Part shown: piece after piece, positions 13,701 to 26,640 of the stretch
Layout of the letters: every line of letters starts with the position of its first letter
How positions within the stretch are numbered: the first letter of the stretch is position 1
Source: Calliopsis andreniformis
Lineage: Eukaryota; Arthropoda; Insecta; Hymenoptera; Andrenidae
Assembly: GCF_051401765.1 (NCBI RefSeq)
Contig: NC_135073.1
Span: forward strand, 9,052,001-9,116,000
Length of the DNA stretch: 64,000 nucleotides
Direction: 5' to 3'
Position numbers and translations under genes: made by a program
The notes under the pieces: model-generated
The model's database searches: none
The model's input: only the letters and a program-made list of their open reading frames with translations
What the model was told of the DNA's origin: nothing

Positions 13701-16700
13701 ACGTATACCTCGATACAGTTTTAGATTCTACACTTGAGTCACTCACTCCATTTCCACAGAAACGACTAACCATTTCTCTCTCCCAATTTTGAATACGTCT
13801 GCCTGGCCCATTTGAATTCTGTAATTTCTACATCTACGTTTACATGGTAGCTTCGCCACGCTAACGCATTAACGAACGAGAAAAAGTAGATGAGGAAAAA
13901 ACCGCGAACCCGTTGAAAACACGGGATAAACAGCGCGATGCAAGAAACTGCTGCTCGGCAGTTCTTTCGTCGGAAGTGCACAACTGGTGGTGTATCAGAA
14001 CGCTTTTTACAGGGGGATTCTAAAAGTAACAGTTCGTACGATTTAATGAGTTTTACGATTTCACGCTTCTACGTTGCCTCTGTACGATATGCGCCCGCGT
14101 CTGCACCAGAATCATCTTCCAACCGAGATAAAGTGATATTTAGCTCGAAAATCCCAGAATTTCACCACTGTTCGTTACATACAGCTGTGTTTTACAATTA
14201 ACTAGAAGACAAATGGTGTACACATTAATATAAACGCAAGCACGCTTTGCAAATTTGCCAACATAAATTCAATTTAACTACCACATACCTAATGCAAAAT
14301 AATATTTAATTAAAAAATAGTGTACACCTTCTACAACTTTCATTAAAAAATGAGTAAAAATAATCGCGAAAAGAATTTGTAATTTCGCGAAAAGAACCGA
14401 AGCTATCTTAATTATCTGGAGAATCGTGTTAATGAATATAAATTAAAGAATATAATTCTCTGACACAGTGAATTTTACGGGAGAAAGAGAAGCTTCCATT
14501 AATACGAGTGTTCGTGTAGAAGTGAAAAAAAGTAGAATTGGAAATCCGTCGTATCGACAGTCGATTCGTCGAGCTTAAATAAAATATGTCCATCTGGGAA
14601 CTGCCTCTTTCGTAGGCCAGCAGTAGAACTTGCATAATGTTAGACCGACACACGCGTGACACGATTTTCCGACAGCGTCGCGAGACTTCCGGATATAAAA
14701 ACTACATAGCCGGTACGAGATTGACCCGTTGTCGTTCCTACGCCGTGATTACTACGTCCGTGCGGGTTATTTCGAGATAATCGATAGAAGCACCTTTGTT
14801 CTCACCCCGTACAAGTCGGACATTTACCCGGCTCATTCGAGTTATTTCTTGTTTGTGTAGCGGCTCGACCGTTCCGCGACGCGACAATTTTTATCCCTCG
14901 TCGCTGCAGAGTTGTGTGAGTAGCCTTAAACGCTGTTAAACGCGAAGGATAATTGGGATGCATCGAGAGGGACAGGCGGAGGTGAAATCGTGACAAATTT
15001 TAGGAAAATTGGTCATTCACAGGAATGAAATATCGCGCAATTAATTATAGAAAATAATGAAACCATTCGGTGGTCGGAGACACTTTTGTGCGAGTAATAT
15101 ATTGTAATATGCATTGTTTGCTGCATAATTGCTGTGATAAAGCACGAACGTTAATGTGGAATGGAGAATTCAGTAGATACAGACTTTTATAGACAGACAG
15201 GGCTCGTATCTAGTGTCTATTTGTTGATTATTTTTTATGTAATAGTTTGACTTATGTATGTTACTTTGGATGATGTATGTGTGTTTAAGTAACATTTTTA
15301 ATCCCCTCGCACGAAAAAGAGTGAAAACGTGAAAGTAGTCGCGCGGCAGACATCTGCGATAAAATAATTGTGTACCAGCAGGTTTCTTCTTTTACTATCG
15401 CATTCCGTGCTTAAAATATCACGTGGCGTCTGTATGAGTTTCATACAACAAAGAGGGGAAAAGCGAGTATTACGTTATATTCTCTTGTATTATCCAAAAA
15501 TCATCCTCGTGTAATTAATCAAAATATCTCACGATCTCTCCGCAAACTAGTGGTCCCATACAATTAATTCCACTTTATACCACATTTATCGAACGTCAGT
15601 TACACGCTCCAAAGTACTCGAATTTTCTCCGAACATGCAGTAAAACACATCGTAAAGGATCTGCACGCATACGAAATGACATAATCACTTCAGAATAATT
15701 TCACCTGGCCGTTGAACCTATAAAATATGAAAATTAGAGCACACTAAAAATTGCTTTCATCACCTTCTCAATCTACGAGGTTTGAAATCTGGTCACTCTT
15801 GAAACTCTCGTTAATCTCGCTTTTCCTTCGCCGAATTTCTCCACTAAAAGCACACTAAACCCGAATCGAAACATAACAGATCGTAAACGAGTCAGAAGGA
15901 TACGAAACGGCTGGAGCGCAAACATCTGCAGCGTGTCGGTGAATGGAAAGGACTTTCCACGCGTGAAAAACAATAAACGCATGAGAGAGAAATACACCTT
16001 GCAAGAGTTCGCGGTTATGCAATGTAATATCGATATCGTTGCATATCGCTGGCCGCGTTCAAGCACGTTCAGGCTTCCTAAGGAAAGGCAGTGCACCGCG
16101 TAGATGAATCGAAAGGATCGTTCATGCGCGTCCTCCATTTTTCTCCCTTTTTTTTTTTTGCACAAGACAGCACAGTTCTTCACGCGAAATAACGCGTGAG
16201 AGATGCGCGTGGGTGGATTAGGTATGTAGATATGTGAGAATCGACTAGTCGTAGGCGAATGGTTGATTGCGTTTTACATGGGTGACTCGTAACGTCCTGT
16301 TCGTCTTTGTATGCGCCTCTGGATAATCCTGCAACTTTATTATAGCCTGCTGACGCTGTTTATGACTCTTCAAGGAGCTGCATGTTGCTATTTTCACGTA
16401 AAATTATTTGTGGAGGTTTGTAGTATTTATTTCTTCGAGTTAATCATAGCGAATATTCATATAATAATGGTACTAAGATAATCGTTCTTTACGCTAAATT
16501 TGCATAAATATTTTGCAAGAGAATGTAAGTTCGTAATTTAATTCTTGAGAACATTAAACGAGAAGTTCTTGCGTGATTGCTATATTCTATATTCTATTTG
16601 CTTGCATAAGATTATGCTTATTCGTAATTGGTTCTCTATACTCCAGCATGTATTTTATTGAAGAAAAACGAATAAAATGGTACGTTTAGTAAACGCGTTA

Positions 16701-18119
16701 CGTGCGTCGGTTCTTTACCTACTATTGCATGCAATGCGCTGTTATAGTTACGCATTCTGATGTTTACAGCCTAATTTCGTCGGCTGATTCAAAGTTTCAC
16801 TCGTAATACGGTCATTATAGGCGTCGTATGAATACAATAGGCATCTATCATTATGTCTTGAAGCACTTTGGTCGTCAGAGCAAACTTCCGTTTAGTCAGT
16901 ATTTGAGTCTTTCATAGTTTCTTTAATTACTTTCTTTAATTGCTTTGTTAACTTCACGCTTCGAACTTGAGGTTAATAGTAGCTTCATCACGCCATGATG
17001 GTAGAACTTGTATATCTATTAACAGAGCCGCGATGTAAGGAAATTGATACTGGCGGAAGATAATTCTTAACTGTTCGTAAAATCATTAATGGAAAAATTG
17101 GCTGGCCTCTGGCTAGCAATTAACAAGTATTCAGAGTGCTTAACTTTCGTTTACTTTCGAGGCCACTGGGAACTTTACCTCTTCCTTTGGCTGCGATATT
17201 TTGTCCCAGTTGTGAAACTAGAACTTGAGGCTAGAAATTAATCATGTCAGTCAGGATCTTTGACCAGTCTATTTTAACAGGCTCTCTGAAAAAGTATTAC
17301 ATATAGTTGGCGGCAAAAGTATATCATCCATTTATTGTGTATTTATGTCAAAATAGCGTTTTACAACCTCACTAAAATATTTATTGAACAATTGTTAAAA
17401 ATAGACTTCATTACAGTCTTCTTTACTGATGTATGTTTGCACGTAATATTTACTTAATAACTAATGTGGCTGGATATTTTTATGACTAACTGTGTCTAGT
17501 ACTTCTGAAATCTATTATTTCTTCATATTTAACACGCGTGCATTTTACAAATATTTTTGTGACGAAAAAACAAAAACTAAAATTCAAGCCAACTTGGTCC
17601 TACTACTACACAAGATTTAATATTTAACTTACTCTGAAATTGAAAACAGGAAAATGTCTACCTTTTTACTAAATTTTCTACGACACGTCAAGAATACTGT
17701 GCCTCAGAGCCAGACTAACCCAAGTCCACTTTTCTTATTTTTCAGGAGAGTCGAAAAACAAATGCGATTACCTATTTCTTAACATAGTATTTGAAGTAGT
17801 TCATACTATTAAATTTCCGTCACCTGTAACGTAATTTCACTAAATCTCTATTATTCTAAGATCCTATAAGTAAAAAATATCTTATCCTATAAGTTAAATA
17901 AGATCCTAGGAAAGACTTAATATTAAAAAAAATAGACTTGAGTTAGTCCGACTCAGGTCCAGAATTAAAGACAGCCAAACACAATCACAGCGAGACACGT
18001 CACAGAAAAACAAACACCGAATACGAAAACAAGGAAAGAAAGGTAGAAAAATAATTCCACATTTCATATCCTTCTTCATTACCACAACGTGTCAAATCAA
18101 TCCAATAACCGCTAACAAC
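10721..18119. other. Non-coding AT-rich stretch (about 7.4 kb)
   Basis: Dominated by A/T with small CG-richer patches (14690-14990, 15780-16210). TTTCTGTAACTCTTTT-type short repeats occur at about 13558-13625. Frames of 60-136 codons show no domain. A GGCGGCAAAAGTAT word near 17309 looks like a Tc1-type inverted-repeat end, but I found no partner. Confidence 0.45.
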
Positions 18120-18560
18120 AACACGATGATGCATCGCCACGGTTCGCCGCAGAGAATTCCAAACAGTCCGGCAATCCGCTCGAGTTGGCCAGCTTTCGCG
18201 GCGCTGCCGTAGGATCCATCGCCAGGAAAAGTCTTCGTGGAAACTCGACCAGCTATAAATATATGCGCGGTTCGATGAATCGACCGCGTGTACCGCGCCG
18301 TATTCTAAACAGCCCGCGCGTGGTTATTGCGCACGAGATCGCGTTTTCGCCTCGAGCACCGCCGAAAAACGCGAGATCCCGCGACGCCTCCGTCGCGACG
18401 CGAGCCACGGGCCAGACATTGAGCGTGAAAAGCGGGAAACCGCTGCGCATTGTGGCGACAGCGTGTCCCGATGAAAATGGACCCGCACTTTCCTAAATGA
18501 ACGAAGCCCTTTCGGTCCCAAGTGGCGGACATAGAAATGAGACGCGTTCTTTTCTGTCTT
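18120..18560. promoter_or_regulatory. CpG-rich island with TATAAATA
   Basis: CpG-rich block with TATAAATA at 18254-18261, followed by GC-rich sequence. It is isolated in AT-rich DNA. It may be a promoter or enhancer. No exon was recognised. Confidence 0.25.
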
Positions 18561-18789
18561 CCGACGTTCTTCAATGCAACAGCATGGTTAACAGGGAGGA
18601 GTGGAGTAACAGGAGACGACGAATGTTGTATTGAACTGGTATCCAATGCGATCTTAAGTTCTGTACCTGAGAGCCAGACTGACACTAGTTTATTGTTTCC
18701 AGAATTAGGGTTTCTAGAGGATCTTAGCCAGATAGCGCACGATGTCTCGAAGACGTCTATTTTATGCTCGTTTTATGTGTGAATGTCTT

Positions 18790-18994
18790 AAGGTGCGTCT
18801 ACGATAGGGTTCGAAATGTTCGCGAACAATATGGAAATTAAATTCCCTAGAAATTGTCTGTTCATGTATCTGCTTGCATATTGTTTTTGGTGTTCGCGAA
18901 AAAATCGAGTGAAGGTGATGAACAGTTTGCGTTCTGTTAGCAAACATTGCTTGCAAGTAGTGTTCGCGAACTGTTCGCTGGTATAGACACAACT
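18790..18994. mobile_element. Small inverted-repeat element with TTCGCGAAC motifs (MITE-like)
   Basis: Left end GGTGCGTCTACGATAG and right end TATAGACACAAC are imperfect inverted repeats. TGTTCGCGAA recurs near 18817, 18891 and 18961, and GTTCGCGAAC is itself palindromic. It is about 205 bp with no coding frame. Probably a non-autonomous DNA transposon. Confidence 0.55.
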
Positions 18995-19065
18995 TTGTGA
19001 TATAATTTGGACGACTTGAAAATATGTGACAGTGTACGACTTAAAGACTTCCAAAATTTAGGTCC

Positions 19066-19300
19066 ACAAGATGTCTCAAAGACACACTATATGGACAACT
19101 CAAAGACATCTATTTTCTGAGTGAACGTCTTACAGACGTAATTTGGACATCTTTAAGATGTCTTGTGAACGTCTTTTAAGACGTCCTAAAGACATACTAA
19201 TTTGTAACTTTAGATGTTTCAAAGACGTTTTTTGGACATTTTTAAAATTTCATTAAATATATATATCTTTAAGACGTTTTTACGACGTCTCTGTGCTACA
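19066..19300. repeat. AAGACGTC/AAGACAT degenerate repeat cluster
   Basis: Words such as AAGACGT, ACGTCTT, AAGATGTC and CAAAGACAT recur at irregular spacing on both strands over about 235 bp. It lies directly after the 18790 element. Probably a decayed tandem or foldback repeat. Confidence 0.6.
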
Positions 19301-21612
19301 TGGATACTACTTTCCCTTCATTTTATTAAAATAATAGGAATTTAATTAAGTTATATTATAACTACATAAAATACTATGTTAAGGGATGGTAATTGTATTT
19401 GTTTCTGAGGTCTCCTGAAAAATAACAAAAAAGAACTTGGATCACGTTGAGTCATAGATGCAGAATTATCGACGAATATTGGGATTGCGTTAATTTCTGC
19501 TGGCATAATACAGACAAATTTTTTGGAACACGTGGAATTTCAGATCGATCGATTTTTGCGGGGATCCACATTGGTGATAAATTATTAGAGTCGGAGTTTG
19601 TTTCTGAAGGTAGATCGAAGTGAAATTCGAGAAGATAGAAGCGACATGGAATTATTGACGAAAAAGCGTCGAGACGTGAGGTTAATTTCTGGAATGAGAG
19701 TGACGTGAAATTGAAGTACAAGATGTGGGATTTTGAAGTGACGTGATTTGCAATTGTTAATGTACTACCTCGGGTACCTCACTTCAGAGAAGCGAGTTGA
19801 CTTGCTGAGATTCGCGTTTAGTTTGTCTCGTGGTTGCAGACGTAATTGCATATTTTGTGTAGTAAAGATATAATTACGATTGAGTTTATCATGCCAAGTT
19901 ATCTATCAGTAGAAAAAAGAGACTTAAGCCGAAAGCTGTTTTCGAAATTTTTAGAACGCTGATAAAAAGTTTCAGAGAGGGTGGAAGGTCTCTTACGTTC
20001 AAAGTTTTGATATCTCTTGAAAGGCTGTTTGGCGGTGAAGTTTAAGCGGAGATTTAGAAAAATTTATAGTCGTAGTTTCGAATACGAACGACAACGATAC
20101 ATTCTCGTCTTACGAAGTTATTCTTCGACCATATAGATAGAGTGAATTTTACACTCCCGTTTAGCTGGAATGGCATTTTTTAAAGAATCTCGAAGAGTAT
20201 ATATTTTTTATCACTTCAACATGAAAGTTACACTGAAACTTTATACCTCTTTATAAGAAAGAATTAAGATTGTATCATGTAGGGGACGTCAGTGAGATTG
20301 GTTTATGTTTTAGTTTTCAATTTTCGTAATTAACTTGATCATAACTATGCTAAAGCATACCTGTTCTGGTTCTTTATTTTTTATGTATTGTACGTATATT
20401 TCAAAAGTGACACAACTCAAAGAATTATATTTTTCAGGGGAAACAAAAAACTATTCTGAGTTTAGGAAAAAATTATTTACTAAATACATAATACCGACAT
20501 AAAAAGTGGGTTTATTGAAAGAAAGTTATCTTACTCAAATAATTAGTCTAAAAAATAGTAGTGTTACTTGTATTAAATACTTTTCTCTTTATTACTTAAA
20601 TCATTTCTAGTTTATATATGAAGAATTCTTCGAATAAATTCTATAATTTTGATATTTAACTAGCAAACTTTTTATAAATTAATAGAGGTGTATTTACTAA
20701 GCCGATTTATAGCTGTAATTAAACAATCACGTTTTTCGAGTTGCCTCTTCTGAAGTACATGTGCGATATAACAAGTAGGAATCTGAAAAAATCTGATACA
20801 ATATAAATGAAATCTTGTTTCAAGATTTCATCATCATTATCCCGATTAAATCTTCACCATTTCGCAAATACCATTAAACTCGGCATACAGTCGAAGAAAA
20901 TAAATAATCAAGCGGAGAGATCACCGAAAAGGAAGATCAACGTCATTCCATTGAGCTTCATCGGAACGACTCGTCATCCGTTTTTGTTTACCATTTTAAT
21001 GGAAACCCGCGCTCGTAAATATTCAGCGTTCCGCGACACGTGTCAAAACCGACATTTCGTGTCGGCTGAGATCGCATTGATCGAGGGCCGAGCGGCGAGC
21101 GAGGAAGAGAAGAAACGACGCGACTTCGTATAAATGCAAAACGGAAATTGATTCCTCCTTCGTTGACTTGCATTTCGAGTCGCGATATTTCGACGCGTGT
21201 TCGGCGGACGTTGCACCGCGAATGCAACATGCATCGCCCTCGAAGGTAGGCCGTCCTCGTTCCTCGTGATCGGATCGTTAACAGAGGCGCATCCGCGCGC
21301 ATTAACGATCGACGGAGGAGCAATTAAGTAAGCGGGAAGACGTGTCGTGGAATCTCAAATCGGACTCGATGATCGAGAACGTTTCAGGTGCGCCTGAAAC
21401 GCCGTCTGATACTCGATTAATCGACCGAAACGTTCGGCCAATTAACGTTTCCATCGCACAGAGAACCGAGCCCATGAATCAACTTTTTCGCCGATTATCG
21501 ACTGGCCCGTGTTTTCCGGTAATTAAGCAGGAAATAAGACCGCGTAACGAGCATTTTTCGATTCTGTGATTTAAGCGCTAACCACTGTCTTGGTCGGGTT
21601 GTTGATATTATC
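19301..21612. other. Non-coding: AT-rich, with CpG-rich island 20980-21580
   Basis: The island has short frames on both strands with no family resemblance. The AT-rich part shows nothing supportable. Confidence 0.4.
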
Positions 21613-22127
21613 TACAGGATGTTTCTAAACATGTGGAACATTTTTGGCGGATAGATACTACAAACATAGACAATGAAAAAAGTTCATATGAACATATATC
21701 CGAGAACGCTTAGTTTTTTAGTTATATGCTATTTTGTCTGGCGTAAAGCAATGGCTCAAATTCTGTAAAGAATAAGAAAAACGTGAGACACTTTTGGAGG
21801 CTAGCTTCTAGATACAAAGACAGTAAAAAAGTTGAAATGCATATGTGCTAGAAAACGCATTGCTCTTTAGTTACATGCTATTTTGTACTGTGTAAAATAC
21901 TGATCCATTTCTTGCCTACTCTATGTGCTATTCTCTTTGAGGTCCTAGAAGATCCAGGAATATTGCTGCTCCTTGAATGTGTGGCACACAGTAGTAGGTT
22001 TTAAAGAAAGCAAATATAACTAAAAAACTAAGGGTTTGCAGATATATGTGAACATGACCTTTTTTCATTGTCATATGTCTAAAATTTATCCTCCAAAAAT
22101 GTCCCACATATTTCGAAACAGCCTGTA
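21613..22127. mobile_element. TA-flanked inverted-repeat element (Tc1/mariner-type MITE)
   Basis: Starts TACAGGATGTTTC and ends GAAACAGCCTGTA. The arms (about 21613-21735 and 22003-22127) are inverted copies, for example TTTTTGGCGGATA against TATCCTCCAAAAA. The end bases fit a TA target duplication. Inside, a diverged direct copy of the left arm begins about 170 bp later (ACACTTTTGGAGG at about 21790). No transposase frame. Confidence 0.65.
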
Positions 22128-22298
22128 TAGAATACTGATTCTTAAATTGAAGGGAAAGAACACAAAAATGTGAAAAAGAACGAAAACTAATTTTTCTAAT
22201 TAAATTAACTAATATTAAACCTTTGATTGCTGTTACCTTTGTAAATTTTAATGAAAGTATAAACTGAATTTTTTTGAAAATATGGAATGCTCGACAGC

Positions 22299-22650
22299 AG
22301 GTGTCAGAAACTTTAAAAAGTGGTTTTATGTGCTAACATGAGAGGAAAATGAAGACAGACAAACTTGCGTTTGGGGCTTCGTTTCCAAGTTATTAATTGT
22401 TGCGAAAATGCTTAATATGCACATGAAATGTGTCTGACTTGAGACTCATTCTACTGACTTCGCTGTGTCCGACCTGGTTAATGCACGTCGGCAGTAGAAT
22501 AAGTTCCATTTCAGACATATTCCACGCTTATTTTAGGCGTTTCCTCAGCAACTAATAACTCAAAAACGAAACCCCCAATGCAAAGTCGTCTATCTTCATT
22601 TTCGTCTTATTTCAGTATGTACAATCAGTCTTTAAAATTTCTAACACCTA
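22299..22650. mobile_element. Foldback element, copy B: about 158-bp inverted arms
   Basis: Left arm 22299-22456 (starting AGGTGTCAGAAACTTTAAA) pairs with right arm 22492-22650 (ending TTTAAAATTTCTAACACCT) across a 35-bp loop. It could form a long imperfect hairpin if transcribed. The same unit, shortened, occurs at 6028-6512. In both places it follows the same neighbouring sequence, so the family is composite. Confidence 0.75.
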
Positions 22651-24389
22651 TGGACGAATACCCTATATATATAACTTAAGTCGTTTTACCACAAATATAA
22701 AGCTTTAAGATTTCCAAACTTAGTGAATGCAAAATAGTTCATCTGCTACACTCAAAGGGCCAAGAATAACCAATCTGGATTACAATATACTTAGATTGTA
22801 GTACAAGAACATAAAGCTTGGAAAATCTACAAAGAGAAGTACCAAAGGTACAAGTTTGAAAACAATTTCCTTAGAAGATATTTTCCGCAACCTCTGACCA
22901 ACAAGAGAATGATCAAATTTACTACACTTGTAATACTCTCTATACCTAAAAGATACACTTTTCCAAGAATCGTTCCATAAATTCGCCTGAGCGATTCAAC
23001 TACATTTGTCGATGGCAAATTCCCTTCCATAATAGAAACCCCCAAGATAAGTGGATTAAATAAAACTGCCGAATAACCCAGTGAATAATGAATTTTTGAT
23101 GATCAGCTGTTTCGATCGATAGCCCATTAATGGATTACTGGAAGTAATCTAAACGAGCGCAGTATTCTATAATGGCGAACGTTCGCGCGAAGCAGCTGCT
23201 TAAAGGTTGAAGGGAAAATGTGGATACGTAAATCTCGCGAGAAAGTCGCGCAATTAGCACGAATAGGAATTCCCAGAAACATCCCCCATTACAGTGCAGC
23301 CACGTATCGGCTAAGTATACATATACATATTCATCGTGAGACGCGTGCGATCATGCAGATGCGGGCGTGCTTTCTAAATTTCACTGTGAGCATTCCGGAA
23401 AACGAGCGACGCGTGGCTCGGCCGGTCTCTTTCGTCAAATCGAATAAAGGCTATTGTACCGTCGGCCGCGGCCACGGAGACTAAAAATAAACGGAACTAA
23501 ATGACGAGCGCATTCGCTGGCGCGATGTAAATCGTCGTCGGTCCGCGAAAAGAGGCTTCAATTGCGCGGCGGGTTTGACTTCCTGGCGAGCTTGCGCGAG
23601 GGTCGCTAGGCGAACGAAAACGTTTGATCTTGCTTGGGCTTTTGAAAAATTATCATAATTGAACTGTTAGAATATTAAAGCAATTAACTCTGTGATATAT
23701 AAAATGGAAAAATTATAAATTAAAGATGCTATTAACGATGTATTTTAGAATTCAATTTGAAGTAAATGAATTAAATTTATTTCTGGGCTACTGAATTTGT
23801 AAATAAGAATTTAGAATTCGTGAAAATTTCTTGGAGAATATATCGTATGTGATTTAGTAATTGTACACAATTTTGTTATTTTATGAGAGTAGATATAATT
23901 ATGCAAGACACTTTTTCATAATGCTTCTGATTTTAAAGTGACAAGTTATTTTTTATTAGCTTTGTAATCCATTTTACACTTGTTCTAATTCTACTACTAA
24001 GTTCTATTAAAACCTATTATTCATAATGTTTTCCCTATAAAAATGACGTAGCACTAAAAAATTGAGAAGATACTTTGGCTAGCGATGAAGTTTAAATAAA
24101 ACCATTCCTGTCTTTCGTGTATGTCTCCAGTATTCAAAGTATGATAGCTCAATTCTGTAACTGAAAATTATTCCTAAACAAGAATTTGAAAATGAGACTT
24201 GAAACATTCCCAAAATTACATAATGCCTGAATATTTGTAAACGATCTACGTGCAAGTAGAATCTATTGCAAACGTAACACATTAGTAACACCCACGCCCC
24301 TACACTCAAATCATCCCATCATCATCGAAAAGTTTACCAATTATCTTTCCCCACATTTATACACTTCACCGTTAGTTTACCCCTAAACG
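22651..24389. other. Non-coding: AT-rich, with CpG-richer patch 23150-23640
   Basis: No exon or repeat recognised. The patch has short frames without resemblance to known families. Confidence 0.4.
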
Positions 24390-26640
24390 AAAGAAAGCAG
24401 CCAGCAGCAAGGGTGGTAGCCTCTCTAGGGCCACTTGAAACCCGAAGTCCCCTCCGTGCCGTTTCCTTGGGGACGAAATGAACTTCATTATGGATATTCT
24501 TCGAGCGACAGAGTCCCAGGAAAAAAGGAACAACCAAACCAGACAGGAATTAATTTCATCGGTCGCATTCGTCATCGGTCTCGAACGGGACTCGCGTTTG
24601 GTGAACGTCGGTGCCGCATTAAAATCAATATGCCGTAACATTAAATGACGGGCGCCGAGTGCAAAGTGGAAGGCTTATATGCACGTTCAAAAGCAGATAA
24701 ATGCAGCCGACAAAGGTATCGTTAGACGAGATACGTAATCGAGACGAACGATTAATAACGCAACCCGTGGGTTTCCAATGATCATTAATATCGTTAACCA
24801 GGCAGGATAGTCGAACCCCGCGACGGTGTTCAAGGTGGCGCGATTCCTTTCAACGTTCCTGCGTCTCGAGAAGCGAGCACCATGCAAATCGAAATACCGC
24901 GCATATATGAGCCTTTCCTCCTACGAATGGCAACGACTCACTACCGATGTAACACCTAGATAAAACGATGCAGGGAACGAGTCTCTTATTAATTATGCCT
25001 TTTAATTCCTCGAGATAAGGCGCGAATAGCCTGTTCTCGTGTCGAAAGAACGACAACAGCATGATAGAATACCGAATGGCGAAGGGTCGAGAATGGTGAA
25101 GAACTGACAAGTCGAAGAAGAGGAATTATTTTCGAGATAATTATTCTTCGGCTCATCCCGAGGGGAAATTGAATTTTTCTTGCGGAACTTTCGGAATTGA
25201 ACTTTTCTTGCGACACTTTTCAAATTGAATTTTTCTTGGTTTCGGTTGGCATCGGCGAGCCAGCGAGTCCTTGAAAAAAGTATTGCGAAAATGAATCTTG
25301 TCGATTCTTTTAGCGATAAAACCGAGTTCACACCCTCGGCAGAAAGGTAGCGAAATAGGGATGAGTGGTAGTCACGAATGCGCAACGCTTCAGTGACTCA
25401 GTTTCAAGTGCAGGCACACCGTACGTGCCTTTTCATATTTCACAAGTCCTCTCGGACCCTCCAATTTCCCTTGAATCACAAGCTGTACCTGGCACCGAAT
25501 TTTTAAATTATCGCCGCATACTTCCTTCCCACTTCCTTTTACACGAATCTCTTAATTACGTATCGCACACTCGTGGAATTCTTTCCCAGCGTACATCCCG
25601 CAAATTATTCAGTTTTAATCAAACAAAAATACCCCGACGCTCCAGCCCCAACTTCCAACCGATTCGCTACAAGGAAGTCTAATTAAATAATTCGTTACCA
25701 AACAGCAGCCAACGTCAGATGAAATTTTCAACACTATACAAGCTCCCGTGTTATCTCCCCAACGCGCAGTCGCGTACGTTCTCTAATTAGCAATGCTCCT
25801 CGCAAGCTACTCAACTCCCATCAAACCGCGAGCCACGCCGACCAGCTGAAAGTTCAAACTACCGCTGTTCCAAGGTGGTCCCTCGAATGTCCTCAAATCT
25901 CCCTGTCGTCAAACTGCAAAGAACGCATTTTCTAATTAACAATCCCTCTCTCGCCTACTCTGATCCTCCATCAAATTAACACCCGCCGCCGTCGTCCCAG
26001 CCCTGTTCAATTCTCGTCGGGATACTCAAAAGGGAGTCTCATCGGGATCGGTGGAAAGGAGCTGGCGTCCGAGAGCTAGAGAAAAAGAGAAGGATTGTGG
26101 CGCGAACAGCGCGCGAGCGACGGCGAGTGCCGCGAGTAGCAGCGATGTAGGTCAACCGCGAGGCGACCGCGAGCGGCCCCGAGGGTCGCCGAGAATCGGC
26201 GAGAACGGCCGAGCGGCAATCACGTTGCGCGCATCTGGGTCACCGGCGTACTGGCGCATGCGCACTTCCCTACCTCGGTCGTTCACCGTTGACCAAGTTA
26301 CTAACCTTCCGACACCCGGTCGCCAGTTAGATTCTCGTATTGACCGCTGGAAAAACGTTGACTTTTCCCGCGAGCAGAAACAGAAGCTCGGCCGAGCTTC
26401 TCGGCTCCCAAGAAGCTCGGGGAACTCAGCAGCGAGCGGCCAGGTGCAGGAGCGTTCGCCTTCGATCGCGGGCCGCGTTACCGTTCGGCTCGTGCAACGG
26501 TAACAGACGTTAACTCGCGATCGAATCGACGCTGGAAGATATAGCGCGGCTATTAGCCGCCGTTTATGGAATAGACGTTCGTAGACGGGCGTTGGTAAAA
26601 TCGAAGCGCTCGGGGAGATAAGATCGTCTGGGAGACGGGA
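24390..26640. promoter_or_regulatory. Cluster of CpG-rich islands
   Basis: The most CpG-dense part is about 26040-26520, where a perfect AWNTRGGTCA (ATGTAGGTCA) lies at 26145-26154. The Arg/Ser/Ala-rich frame at 26051-26503 has no domain and is probably composition-driven. Candidate distal control region or non-coding 5' exon. Confidence 0.3.
25168..25246. repeat. 28-bp tandem repeat, about 2.8 copies
   Basis: ATTGAATTTTTCTTG, ATTGAACTTTTCTTG and ATTGAATTTTTCTTG start at 25168, 25196 and 25224, exactly 28 bp apart. The period is not a multiple of three, which argues against coding. Confidence 0.8.

Noticed and set aside
15773..16183. 136-codon minus-strand frame
   Set aside because: No domain, no signal of codon selection and unremarkable flanks.
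17300..17420. Possible Tc1-type transposon end (GGCGGCAAAAGTAT)
   Set aside because: No matching inverted end or transposase fragment found nearby. Left as a note.
18269..18290. GGTTCGA words resembling a tRNA B box (also near 2951 and 4284)
   Set aside because: No A box, cloverleaf pairing or T-rich Pol III stop at the right spacing.
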